Positions 25,859 through 37,467 are shown, counted from the first letter of the stretch. The stretch: 64,000 nucleotides of DNA from Rosellinia necatrix (GCA_021209875.1 JAGYVD010000008.1:1921501-1985500); one strand, 5' to 3'. Translations and numbers: made by a program. The notes: generated by a model not told the origin, from the sequence alone.

Positions 25859-27789
25859 ATGTTTTCATTCACGGCGCTGGGCACACCAACGGAACTCTTA
25901 ACCCCGATACTTGGTGGCGTAAGTTTCAGAACCCACATATGAATTTCACGTGGTATCAGTGACGCTGTTGCCCCTTCGCGCCTTGTTAATCCGCCTATTG
26001 GAAAACAGATAGCCGTATATTGGGCAGCTCGATCAGTTTGGCGTCTATATTTTCATCCGTTGGCAAAGTATCCGGGTCCGAAGCTCGCCGCTTGTTCAGA
26101 TGCTTGGTTAGCGTATCACATGTGAGATGCTCCAATATTAGCCGTTCAAACAGATGAAGATACTTTATCTTACGCACGCTTCAGGCTGTCAGGGCGATGG
26201 TTTTTTGCTGTTGACAACGCTATACGGAGATATGGTAAATATACTCCAAAACCAGCCCCATGTTTCTATCTATACATGGTCCTGACTTGTTGTTCCAGGA
26301 GACGTCGTCCGCATCGCTCCTAATGAACTGGTTTTCGTTACACCTAAGGCCATTAATGGTAAGCATTATGGTGGTTTTTTTCATGTCGATCTCTGTCCGT
26401 ACGTAGGCTAAGTGTGTCTAGATTTATACGGCTCTCATAATAAGAACATTGAATTATTTCCCAAGACACAAATAAACAATCATGGAAATGATGAGCATGG
26501 TGGTTTGATATGGGAATGGGACCCCGTCCGACATCGCCAGGTGGCCAAGCAAATGGCTCCGGCCTTTAGTGGGCGAGCACTGCAGGCCAAAGCCCCGGCT
26601 CTGCATAAATACGTTGACCTTTTTATAGACCGGATGACAAGTCTGGGCAGCACTACGACAGGAGTAGATTTGACGACTTGGATTAACTGGCTGTGTGTAG
26701 ATATGTCAGCCGACATGGCTTACAATCGGCAGATGAATGCCTTGGAGAATAGTAAGCATCTGAGAAATCCAAGTATGGGAGGCAACTCACGCTTGCCAGT
26801 GGAAGAACCTCGTTACCTCACGCTTATTCAAGGTTTCAACAAAGCGATTGTCGTCATTCAAATGTCCTGGCGTTTTCCCCTGCTTGTACCCTTGAAGTAT
26901 CTCTTCTTGTTATTCAAAATGGCCAGGTCACATTCAGATATCAGGGACCATAGTCGGCAACTTCTTGAAAGGCGTATTCGACGCCATGATGCTGTGGAAC
27001 ACATTGACTTCTTCGAGCAGCTCATTCCAAGGAATCGTGAGCCCCCTAAAGACCCCAAAGAGATGAGGCACCTCGAGCAAGTGGCGGGCCAGCTGCTGGT
27101 AGCGGGTTACGAGCCCCCTGCCATGTGGCTCTATTTCACCATGTACCATCTCTTAAGCAGCCCTGGGCGCTTGCAGACATTGACCAACGAGATACGGGGG
27201 GCCTTCAAAAGCTACGATGATATCACACCGGAATCGGCTGCCGAATTGCCATTCTTGGCGGCTTGTTTGAAAGAGTCACTCCGTTTGACACCAGGCCTCC
27301 TCACTGGTATGCCGGTTGTTAGCCCAGGGGCTCATGTCGACGGGGATTTCATTCCTCGCGGGGTAAAGACGCAACATGCTCATTTTCAAATCCACTCTTT
27401 GGTGGCACCGCGTGCTGACGGCCAATTCTCCGCAGGTTGTATGCCAGAGCAGCTCATTCTCGATGGCACGCGACTCTCGCAACTTTGGTGACGCACGTCA
27501 CTTCCGACCAGAGCGATGGCTCCCGAGGGATCACCCGCTCTATGTGCCACGATTCTCAAACGACAACCATAAAGCCTTCCAGCCTTTCAGCCAGGGTCCT
27601 CGCATGTGCTCTGGCCGTGAGGTTGCATGGTGGCAAAGCCGATTGTTTGTCGCCAAGGTGCTATGGAAATTCGACCTTGCCACGGTCTCTGGGGCGTATC
27701 TGGACGTAGACAGGGATCTCAAGGGCTGGGGCATGTACGTGAGGCCCGAGTTTCGAGTTAGATTCACACCGGCAGCCTCACACCGGTGA
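25859..27789 (+). CDS. Cytochrome P450 monooxygenase of the PKS cluster
   Basis: Six exons (25859-25918, 26009-26121, 26185-26234, 26299-26358, 26422-27362, 27436-27789) give 525 aa, a full-length fungal P450. The first exon ([20 protein letters not shown]) joins [15 protein letters not shown] to form the ER membrane anchor, followed by the proline-rich hinge [10 protein letters not shown]. Other landmarks are [35 protein letters not shown] (C-helix), KESLRL (ExxR), FRPERW, and the haem loop [18 protein letters not shown] with the Cys ligand. The I-helix reads AGYEPPA where AGxETTA is usual, so the threonine that helps oxygen activation is replaced by proline. That is unusual and may alter or impair activity. 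It faces the membrane protein and MFS genes in the same orientation and probably oxidises the polyketide. Substrate unknown; it resembles the isotrichodermin-hydroxylase type P450s. Confidence 0.92.
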
Positions 27790-28608
27790 CTTATGTAGTG
27801 TAGCTTAGACCGGCACGGTAGCCCAATCATGCGATCCCACCCCATTTCTTAGGGTCCAAGGTTGTGTGCACTGGGACCTATCCAAGTACCGTGCATATGT
27901 AGGCACCTACCTACCTGTACCCGTTCTATGCAGGATCTACACATACATGCAGGTAGTGTAGTGTATTTACGGGGCAGGTGGTGCATGATGTAGGCTAGCT
28001 TAGCCCCCGCTTACTAGCACAAAGTACCTACCTACGTACTTGCTCAGTATACTGGTTCATATAACACGTTAGTACTAGCTAATGGTTTTCTAGGTCGAAA
28101 ACTTGAGACTATGAGTCGTTATAATACATCAAGTTTTACATTTAGGTACAAGGTAACGTTGTACGAAGGTTCGCATGGAAATTGTCCACGATGCTTGGCA
28201 TTAGCTCCTAGTAGTGTATAAATAATAATTCGAATATGGCTTGGGTGCCAAAGCAAGCCTAGTGAAAGTTGCGTCATTCGTGAATACAAAAGCCTTCTTA
28301 TGGACAAAAAAAAAACGGGACCTTTCCACCTTTTTGGTTATGTTGGTAGATATGCAAACTACTCATGACACCTTCCTACTCTAACTATTAGTGGACGCAT
28401 AAAAGTAAGGCAGAAGCTGTTTAGCTGCAGCTCGGCAGGCAGTTCATCACACGATACAGGCATTAGAGTTGGTCCGCCGGCGGTATTTCGAAGGTATTGT
28501 GGTGACTGGGGACGAAGTTGTAGTGGTTGACAATTTACACTTACACTTAGACCCTCGTGCAGTAACTATAGGTGATTGATCTTCTGCCACTGTGTACAAG
28601 TCCACAAC
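27790..28608. other. Intergenic DNA with TAGGTAGGTACCTACCT-type palindromes
   Basis: No gene seen. Several copies of the dispersed palindromic motif occur (near 27,900-27,915, 28,026-28,040 and 28,612-28,630). Confidence 0.6.
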
Positions 28609-29767
28609 TTAGTAGGTACCTAGGTAGGTATCGATGATTGCCGCCAGCTTCTTGCCCGATAGCCTCCCACCATCAGCCAGAAACTCCGATCCTTTGAGCA
28701 CACCCTACCACCTCCCTTCCGGCATTTCCACCGGGTGTGCTGTTGGCTTTCCCTGGTCCAATAGCCGCTGAACCCACCTTTGTGTGCCGCACTGCCAACT
28801 CATATTTTGCTTTGTTGATTGGTCAGCCGTAGCTGTCACGCCCCAGTTTGATCTCCTCCCGGGACGCCTCAGCGGCAAGGACGAAGATCGGCCGCACAGC
28901 CTGCCATACGCCCAGTGATTCTTGGGGGATCCTCTCAAGTGACGTACCGCCGGCCACCCCCCCTCCTCTCCCCCATAGCGGAGACGGGCACTCGCGGCGT
29001 TGCTAAGACAATCAAGCGCGTATTTCAGCCGCCCGCCTATACGCGCCTTGATGGGCTCGGTGACGTCAGCATCCGAGTATAGTCGAACGCGGCTGATGCA
29101 CCCTTACGGGAGACGAGGTCGAAGCTGTGCAGCAAACAGGTGGTAATTGGCTGGTAGCCAGAAAGCCTCGGGAGTTGCATGCTATTGCGCCTGTTGCCGT
29201 GCTGCCACTGTGTACAAGCACGGGGACAGTCCCGGTGGCATGGCCTGGCTTGCTGGGAGTCCCAGGCAGATTGAGAGCGTCAGGCGACCATAACGCGAAG
29301 TATACATATTGTGATGGCAGTGCCGAGGGTAGCTTCGAGCAACCCCACGCCCTCGGGTGAGAACATGAGGCCCGGACGGAGCAGCAGGCTAGCACGCACG
29401 CGTATGTACTGGGGGAAAAGGCACCACAAGATAACCGATGTTCTACGGCGAAGCAAAAATGTGGCCCCGCTCACCCACGTCCCAAGCTTTATCATAGTGT
29501 CTCCTTTGACATCATCGGCAGCCTCAACCACAATACCAGAGAAGTCGGTGCCGACGAAGGCGCCGGAGAGGGAGGAGTTGCTTAGTATCTCGTGACCCGA
29601 AGGGTTCAAGGACACAGCAAATGTTTTCACAAGCGCATAGCCCGGCAAGAGAGCTGGCGCGGCCGCGTCGGTGACAACTAGGGGGCATCCATCGTTTCAC
29701 TGCTGGACAGCGTTTTGGTGCGATGGCAGTTGCCTCGGGTTTATTTTTCGGGTTTGTTTGAATCCAT
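28609..29767 (-). pseudogene. Decayed trans-acting enoyl reductase (LovC-like)
   Basis: The minus strand encodes, in pieces spread over three frames, almost a whole medium-chain zinc-type dehydrogenase of the trans-ER class. In order: LLPGYALVKTFAVSLNPSGH and GAFVGTDFSGIVVEA, YIRVRASLLLRP, GTVPVLVHSGSTATGAIA (cofactor-binding loop), SFDLVSRKGASAAFDY, GGRLKYALDCLSNAASARL, IPQESLGVWQAVRPIFVLAA, and the C-terminal GVLKGSEFLADG...LSGKKLAAIID. At least five or six frame changes and one in-frame TAG separate them. Most changes are not at long homopolymers, and no intron consensus bridges them. An ATG at 29767 is the likely old start. In LovB-type systems this protein supplies the enoyl reduction missing from the PKS, so its decay matters for the product. 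Identity is well supported; loss of function is nearly certain if the sequence is right. Confidence 0.87.
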
Positions 29768-30130
29768 ATGGGCGCCCTCTGCATTTTGATGTCGAATGTG
29801 ACATGTCGACATTACTTTCATGTATGTACCCAAGGTACTTAGCTCAAAGGGAGGTATGTACCACCTATGCCATCACACTCAATGTCAAAGCTGCAAGACT
29901 GGAATTCGCCCCTCAACAGGTTACATTCAACATTCAATCTATTAAACCAACTCCATCTATATGATTAGCTCTCCACCACTCGTTTGGAGATGATACTTAT
30001 ACCCTTTCCAGAGATCCAAATGTTGAAATTGCTCTGACCTAGCTGCGGGAGGATACTAATACGCATTAGGCAATTATAGTGTAGTTGGTTTGGCCCTCCG
30101 GCTGGCTCTTCCGTTCGTCGTTGCCAGACC

Positions 30131-30157
30131 ATGAGCGGCGAGCCTAATGCCTCTTAA
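30131..30157 (+). promoter_or_regulatory. Short upstream ORF overlapping the MFS start
   Basis: ATG at 30131 in a fair context (ACCATGA) opens 8 codons ending TAA at 30157, overlapping the transporter start at 30147 in another frame. If it lies on the mature mRNA it would reduce translation of the transporter. Whether the transcript starts upstream of it is not known. Confidence 0.45.
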
Positions 30158-31916
30158 TCCGATCGCAAGTAACGGGGAAACCTCCTCGGAGCTGACTGAT
30201 GCACGGGAGACACCAGCAGAGAATCTCACGCAGCTAAGAGATGGCACTGTCTCTACTCAGGCTTTCGAGCCAACTTTCAGGCTGTATGCCATCGTTGTCG
30301 GATTGGGCATCACGAACTTGCTGGCCGCTCTAGAGAACACAGTTGTCTCTATTGCGGCACCTGTCATTCTGACAGACCTAGAGCTCGGCGACAACTTTAT
30401 TTGGGTCACCAATGCTTTTTTTCTTTCCAGGTACGTAGCCAACGGCCCGAGGCAGCCTCTCTCGATCCAATTCCCAGCTCCTGACATTCTGTGAGGAGAT
30501 AGCACAGCATCGTTACCTCTCCTTGGCCAACTCTGCAATGTCTTCGGTCGACGATATACTATGCTCAGCGTCATCGCTGTATTCGTCCTTGGCAGCGGCA
30601 TATGCGGCGGTGCATCGTCGGGCGGCATGTTGATCGCGGGCCGTGCCGTTCAAGGTGTAGGCTCCGGCGGCATTATCATGGCGTCGAGCGTCATCATCAG
30701 CGACCTGGTGCCTCTTCGCCAGCGCGGCAACTACTCGGCCGCCATCGTGGCCATCATTGGCATCGGCTCTGCGCTAGGTCCCATCATTGGCGGCGCTATC
30801 GTTTCCTCGACGACGTGGCGCTGGGTATTCTACCTGAATCTCCCCATTGGAGGGGTCGCCTTTGCTACGCTTTTTGTCTTCTTGCGTGTTCGCTATAGCA
30901 AGGAAATGACATTCTGGCAGAAGCTAAAGCGCATCGACCTCGTTGGAAACGCCGTTCTCGTGGCGAGTACGGTCTCTATCTTGTATGCTCTGAGCTACGC
31001 AGGCACACGGTATCGATGGCAGTCATGGCACACTCTCGTCCCACTGTTCATTGGCTTCTTGGGTCTTTTTGTCTTCGCATGCTCACAAACCATACGGCCG
31101 CCAACCGAACCACTTATGCCGAAGCGCTTCTTTCAAGCCAGCACGTCTAGTATACTAGCCGTGAACACCTTCGTCTACTCAGCATTACTCTACTGGTGCA
31201 TATTCTTCTTGCCCGTCTTTTTCCAGGGCGTCAAACTCTATTCCCCTACTCGGTCTGGTGCGGCTCTGCTGCCCTTATCACTCGTGGGAATCCCAGGGTC
31301 CATACTAGGCGCTATCGCACTTACTCGATCCGGTCGTTATAAGCCAGTTCACATAGCTGGCTTTGCTCTCCAGACCCTTGGGCTTGGCCTGATGACCATG
31401 CAGCAGGAAGACACTACGGTCGCGGAGTGGGCTACATTCCAGTCCATCGTTGCGCTTGGCTTCGGTCTAGTCTTCTCGACTGTACTGCCCGCGTTCCAAG
31501 CATTTATCCATGAGCGGGACATGGCCGTCTGCACTGCAGCATGGTATTTTATTCGACTTTTCGGCCATATATGGGGCGTAGCGATTCCCGCCGCCATTTT
31601 CAACAACCAAATCGACACCCTCATCGCGCAAGGCGTCATCTCCGATGCCCGTGTAGCACAAGCTATCTCAGCAGGGGGCGCATACCAATCGGCGTCAGCT
31701 GCATTTGTACAGCGATATTCCCCATCGCTCCAGACGGAAATCCGTGCCATCTACCGAGAATCCACACAGAGAGTGTTTCAAATCTCTCTTGTTTTCAGCG
31801 GAGTCGCGTTTCTGCTGTCACTCTTCGAGAAAGAGATTGAGTTGCGCAGGACTGTTGAAACTGAGTTTGGCCTCGGACAGGAGGGAAAGGGCCAAAGGGA
31901 GGCTTCTGGTCAATAG
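30147..31916 (+). CDS. MFS efflux transporter (DHA-type, 14-TM) of the cluster
   Basis: Two exons (30147-30430 and 30503-31916) with a 72-bp GTACGT...TAG intron give 565 aa, typical of drug:H+ antiporters with 14 helices. The hydrophilic N-terminus leads into helix 1 (YAIVVGLGITNLLAALENTV). Splicing restores the motif FLSSTASLPLLGQLCNVFGRR after helix 2 (motif A region), followed by GRAVQGVGSGG (motif B/C region), PLRQRGNYSA and WRWVFYLNLPIGG, which are standard in fungal toxin and drug exporters. It sits in the plasma membrane and probably exports the polyketide, giving self-protection. An upstream ATG at 30131 opens an 8-codon frame that overlaps this start codon. Confidence 0.93.
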
Positions 31917-32868
31917 ATAGAAGAACATCGATCTGTCTGATAGAATGCATCAAGCTTTGATAAGCCTTGCGTACCATTTTTTAACCATCTAGTATCAAGG
32001 TGAACCTGTTGAACCGATGTTGATCAGGCCTTACTTACTTACATACAGGCACAGGCAAAGTCCCAAGTGAGTGAGGGAGATTTAAGTTTATGATTTACGC
32101 CCTATCTACTGCAGCACTACCCCTGCCTAGGCAGGTTAGGTAGATCAGGTTTAGGCACCATGATGTCTAGCCAAGGCGCTAAATGCGGATGAGATGGCAG
32201 TACCCCATATCATCTCAGAAAGGCAGGCCCACAATTCGCTCTAATTTTAACCTTATGGGCACTTAACTTAGCTACCTACTAGGTAGGTATTGTGTAAACA
32301 GTTGGAAGCATTGCCATATATGTACATAGCAGCGTCTACTGAATCCGCCCTAGCTTCATGTGCCAAAATCTGGGGCGATCCATGGATTAATACCCCGAGA
32401 TGGACTGCTTGGGCGACATTTCCACACATTGTTACTTGCAACCCGGATTCCATCCGTCATGGTACGTCCATAGGTTAGGCAGGTACATAAATATACCTAC
32501 CTAGGTACCTAGATACTTATAATAGCGATGTGCAATAAAGTTGGCTACATTAGGTAGGTAGCTAGTTACACTACCTACACATGATGTTCGATACGTACTT
32601 TGACATGTGCTATGGACAGGGCAGCGAGGTAGGTACCTGCATGGTAGCTGAGGGATACTTCCTTTAGGTAATTCGGCCCAGATTCAAAAGATGCCATCCC
32701 TGACCCCAGTTGTGTTTGCCTCTCTCCAACCTACCTTGACATGGGAATCGCTATCGGCAGGCAGGTAATCCGCCAACACGCACATGATTCTGATTGCTCT
32801 GGAGCGCCAGACCAGCTCGCGCCCTCGGCCTACGTATCCAACATTGCCATCAGATCTATGCTTTCGCA
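31917..32868. other. Intergenic DNA dense in the TAGGTACCTA palindrome
   Basis: No gene seen. The region has the highest density of the dispersed motif in the window, at about 32,126-32,145, 32,270-32,290, 32,468-32,515, 32,550-32,565 and 32,625-32,640. Confidence 0.6.
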
Positions 32869-34034
32869 ATGGCGTCGAGCAACTCATCTTGGGCATGTGT
32901 CCCCTTGGCCGATGCAATGAGGGCACAGAAGCTCGACTCTCACACGTACGGGGTTAATCTGGACGACAACTACTGCGTCGGCGCAGGTAGCCAACATGTC
33001 TTTCCTTCTCTGTCCATGCCTACATCGCCCAAAACCATCCCACCCCGCTACCTCTCCCAGCTTCGGCTCGTCTGATCCTAGGCAATCTAGTTCCAAATGG
33101 TGGCTATGCCGCGTCGTGCATGCTGGCGGCAGCAAATGCCCACCTTGCCTCCCGCGATCAGTCGGACACCCTGACCGCCCATTTCGAATATCCTGCAAGG
33201 GCGTCGCCCGGTCCGGCCATTGTCACTGTTGAGGATGTAAAACTCGGCCGGTCCCAGCTATCGACACTGCACCTGACGCTCTGGCAAGGCGGCCTCCAGT
33301 CGCAGAAACCATGGATCACGCCGTCATTATCAAAGCGTATTGTATTGGCCTATACCACGCACGCTGATCTCGGTACATTCCACGGCTTGTCAATGCCAAC
33401 GGGGTACGAGGCATCCCCTGCCGCCGCCATGCCCGAGCCTCTGCCGGATTTCGAGGCGCTACAGGCCAACAGCGCCGACAACGCCTGGCAGGAATCCGAG
33501 CTGCCGCCGAACTCGGGCCCCTTACACTCGCTGCGCAACTGGCGATTCTACCTCCCACGTGCGGAGCCGCCGACGGCTGGCGTTTTGGATATGTGGATTC
33601 GCGCGACGAGTGGCGAGCGCATCAAGCAAAATGCACTCCCTTACGTCGTCGACTCGTTTCCATTCAACATGCATGCATATCTGGCGGCGCCAGAACTGCG
33701 TGAGCTCTTCTTCAACCCCCCACCGCGTGCGAAAACAAAGCCCACCGGTGGCACAGATCGGGACGAGGAAGGCCAGGTGAGCGCACGCGCGAGCCTGTGG
33801 CTGCCGACCGTGGTCATGAATTTGGAGGTGAAGACGGTCTTGCCGGAAGAGGGGGTCGAGTGGCTGGCCGTAAGAGTGACTTCGAAACAGATCAAGGACG
33901 GCCGATTTGATCTTGAGGTCCTGGTGAGGAATGTCGAGGGCGAAATTGTTGCGCTGAGCCACCACGTTGCTCTGATCCTAAGTTTAGAGAGAAATATGGC
34001 GAAACAGAATCCTTCCAGCAAGCCGTCTTTATAA
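32869..34034 (+). CDS. Hotdog-fold acyl-CoA thioesterase-like protein
   Basis: Two exons (32869-32986 and 33082-34034) separated by a 95-bp intron give 356 aa. The start at 32869 puts the standard opening (LDSHTYGVNLDDNYCVGA) in frame. The N-terminal hotdog follows with VPNGGYAASCMLAAANAHL and AHFEYPARASPGPAIVTVEDVKLGRSQ cut by no further intron. The second hotdog includes DMWIRATSGERI, VVDSFPFNMHAYL and LWLPTVVMNLEVK. This layout matches fungal thioesterase-like proteins of the TesB/double-hotdog class, which hydrolyse acyl-CoA or acyl-ACP thioesters. It lies directly after the MFS exporter on the same strand, so it is a plausible cluster member: chain release or editing in place of a LovG-type hydrolase, none of which is seen. 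Cluster membership is inference. Confidence 0.82.
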
Positions 34035-35071
34035 ACTCTGCTCTCCCCCCACCTCTCCGCCAACTTTTTTATGTTTTCTGGATGAGACACTGAGATTACA
34101 AGAGTGGTTCTCATGTATTTGATGACATAATATAGGGGAAATACAATACTTCTTTTAATAACTAACGAAAGACTTTTATTAATATTACTGCTTTGCAGCA
34201 CTGACGAAAACTAGTTGTTAAGATGGTACGTGAATACCCCTTATAGGTCTTATAAATCCAAGAATAAATCGGGACTACCAAGGGAAGTGCGGGTAGATTA
34301 GGAAGATGGCACAAGATTTCTACACGTATTTTCACTAAGGGGGGGACAAGGCCGCGCATGACAATCAGGGGCATTGATGGCATAGTGAGAGTACTTCATT
34401 TGGACATCGACGAAGTAGTTAGACCTAGTTGGTCTTAGTAATAGATGATATAAAATAAGATCAGGAATTGGTGTGGGCTTAGCTGTGCCTTGCTGTATTG
34501 AGTGTGAAGCTTTTTTTTTTATATTGTACTATTGTTTTTTTTAACGTTGTTTGTTTCTAGCAAATAAGGGGTAAGAGAAACTCCCTACAGACTTGTTTGA
34601 AATAGATCATTAACTATTAGGCAACGTTTTTATTCTAACAGCAGTTTTATTATCATTTCAATGCTGGTTAAAATTGCGGAGTTAGTGTATGAGTCAAACT
34701 TTTACATCGGGATTCTTGCCCATGGTGATCTAGAAAAACAACGGAGTACCTGGTAATTAACTACGTTATGGAAATATAGAAATAGGGAGGTCTCATAGAA
34801 CGTTGCGATGCTTGCGAAGTTTCTTATTAGTTGAGGAGAGCATTACCGAGGAAAATATAGAGATATGATCAAAGGAACAAAAACAAGACGCAAAGAATTC
34901 TATGAACAAAAAGAGGGCGAACCCCACGTGTGAATTCACATCGATGACCGTATACCGTACCGGCGCCAAGCCAGCGCACACTACCCGCACACACCCACCC
35001 ACACACCACACACATCCGCCCCTATATTTCCCCCGGGGGTAGGTTATACACGTAAAAACGCGGAGAACAGT
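34035..35071. other. Intergenic AT-rich DNA between cluster and kinase gene
   Basis: No gene seen. Long T runs (34,512-34,540) and a CACACC-rich tract (34,980-35,015) lie here. This is the likely right boundary of the biosynthetic cluster. Confidence 0.55.
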
Positions 35072-36774
35072 TTAGGCGCGGCGGACCCTATAGTTCCGAT
35101 CGTTGGCGTTGTTGCCGTCGTGGTCGCCGCGGCGGCCCCTATAGTTCCGATCGTTGGCGTCGTCGCGGCCGCGGCCGCGGCCGTCGTCGGCGGCGTCGAA
35201 GAGGTCGGCGACCTCGTCGGCGAGGTGGCGCCAGTTGGGCGTGAGCGCGACGTTGCGCTGGCAGGCGTCGAGCACGGCCCGCACGAGCGGCCGCCGCTCG
35301 TGCTCCCGCGCCAGGCACAGGCACACCAGGTCGCGGAACTCGCGGCTGAACCGCCCGCCGCCGCAGAACTCCGCCGACGCCAGCGTCTCGAACGCCGGCT
35401 GCTCCTCCTCCCCCGCCACCGTCACCTCCGTCATCGGCCGGTCGTCGTCGTCGATCACCTCGTCCATCTCTACTACGGCAAGTTGGTGCATCAACTTTTA
35501 ATTGAGGGGGGGTTTTACTAATGTTAGTTGGTTCTTCTTAATGGTGATGAGGAGGAGAAGAGAGGGGAAAAAAAGGGGGGGAGGGGAGCGGGGGTTTGGA
35601 ACTTACTTCGCCGACCCATTTGATGTTATCCCTCTGCGCGTCTTCGGGCCTGTGTTTCGCCGCTTTGTCAGATTCGCGATCGGGAGCACTGAGGAGGACA
35701 GACTTACGATTCGATATCATATGCCAAGCCAAAATCTATAATCTGTGTGTCTCTTTAGCAAGGCGTTGTTCAATATCGTCGCAGATCGGATTTTTCCTAA
35801 CTTTTACTACGATGCCGCGCGGTTAGCGTCTTGGTCCAACGAGAACTTTCGCTGGATTACTGGAAGGAAACTGGGATGCTCACATATGGGTGTTACTTGA
35901 TGGCAACTCGGCTGGGCGTTGCGAGGGTTGTATTCGCCAAACATGACGTTCCCCAGATGAAGGTCCGCGTGCGATAGCAGCGACGGCGCCTGACCGGGAA
36001 CGGGTAAAGTCTCCCGCACCGTCGCCCGCGGCTCATTGTTTCCCTCGTTCGGGGGGTAGGCCATCGCTACGCAGCCACGGGCCACTACATCGCTAGTCAG
36101 TGTGCTGATGGGAGCGAGGGGACAGCGGCGAATTCTTACGGCAGAGGAAAAAGTACCAAAGCAACGGTTCCGATATCTCCACTATGCCCCTTTCGTTGCA
36201 TTTTTCAATCAATTCTTCCCTTTAACCTCAGGAATTAGCCAAATATCTATATGCGAGTCGCCTAGCGTTCGGGGTGTGAGTTAGGAGATGAGATTTTGGG
36301 GAAGGGGAGGCTCTCAATGCTGGCTCCCACTTACGCAGTTCCCCGAGAAAGATACTCCATCACGAAGAATCGGAACGCGGCGATGCGGGGGTAAATAAAT
36401 TCATCGACGCCCAGCTTCCATGGTAGCAAAGAACGCGGGATCAGCCGGGGCCGATTCTGGGGTTGATTCCACTCCGCTGCCCGATGATCCCTGTCGTCGG
36501 CGATGGACATGAGCCGGATGATATGCTCGGCCCCCCATAGCCGGCGAAGGATCCTTTCCTCGGAGGCGACATCCGGGTCTCCTGACTCGTTTGGTGAATG
36601 CTTTACCACTATTCTCTGCGGGCCGCGCCGTCGACCGCGCCGCCTGTATATCACGGCTCCTGCGATGTGCTTCTCCGCTTCAAATCCATGCTCCGCGGTG
36701 AAATACTCTGTCAGGGCTCGTGCGCGTGGGCGCGCGGCTCCCGTTTCACTTATTCCAGCTGGGTTTATATTCAT
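35072..36774 (-). CDS. Fungal protein kinase-like protein
   Basis: Six exons (36774-36335, 36219-36140, 36084-35897, 35742-35708, 35688-35607, 35467-35072) close in phase to 406 aa. The kinase core is recognised by RIVVKHS (likely the ATP-binding Lys), FFVMEYLSRG at the hinge, the catalytic loop SHADLHLGNVMF (Asp and Asn of HxDLxxxN) and, after splicing, IIDFGLAYDIES (DFG). It lacks a clear glycine-rich loop, and the activation segment is very short, so it may be a divergent kinase or a pseudokinase. The C-terminus is Arg/Asp-rich and holds two copies of ANDRNYRxRR. GC is high at both ends and lower in the middle. No pathway can be assigned. Confidence 0.8.
35080..35160. repeat. 51-bp-spaced direct repeat in the kinase C-terminus
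   Basis: An identical 24-bp segment (beginning CCCTATAGTTCCGATCGT on the plus strand) occurs at 35086-35109 and 35137-35160. The spacing of 51 bp keeps frame and duplicates the ANDRNYR peptide. Confidence 0.85.
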
Positions 36775-37467
36775 CGTGAGAAACTGGAATTTGACTCTTA
36801 GGGTGATGTCTTAGTATCGGCTTGACATGTATATAAATAACCCTTGCGGAGGGGGACAACCAGCACCCCCTAGTTCGATCAATAAAGCCATGTTAAATTA
36901 ATTCAGAGCGAATTTGGCGAAAACGGAGTATTCGGTTCCTCACCCTTTGTCTACCATAATCTCCAAGTAAAACATAGAGTTTATCCTGTCTTTAATAAAG
37001 AGTCTAGTAACGGGATGCGGTTGCCTCCACACCCTTTCTCCAGCAGCACCTTAACGCGATTAAAGAGAATCCTTGCGCGTTTGTCGGTCAAGTCCATTCA
37101 AAGACGCTTTGGGTCTAGGCCAGCTGTATTTGCGCGCATTCTCCAACATGAATAATGCTGGCGATGCTAATGATGCGGCTACCCGCCAGCCTCTCGGGAT
37201 CGATTTAATAGGAAGGCCATTGATAACACCCTCAACGCCTCACCATACGATTTCCAACAACATTTATAACAAGACCAAACATTGTGTTCCCTTTACTGCT
37301 TACTCACGTAGGTAGGGAGATGTCTATATTGACCCATATGATTCATACACCCTGGGCCCCTAGTCTCAGCGAATCATAAGTACGGCCCCATTGGTAACGG
37401 CCACCTTATCAAAGACCTCAGTTCCTGCCTGCTTTCCCAAGCGTGTTTCAATACCTATTCATAGCGA
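36775..37467. other. Intergenic DNA between kinase and prenylcysteine oxidase genes
   Basis: No gene, repeat or RNA gene recognised. Confidence 0.55.

Noticed and set aside
25657..25962. Open frame with HPALAPRIPQSLASLAKFPTLYRD, resembling a P450 N-terminus
   Set aside because: The real P450 N-terminus is assembled from 25859-25918 and 26009-26121 with consensus splice sites and phase closure. The resemblance here is short, lacks a membrane anchor and overlaps that model in another frame.
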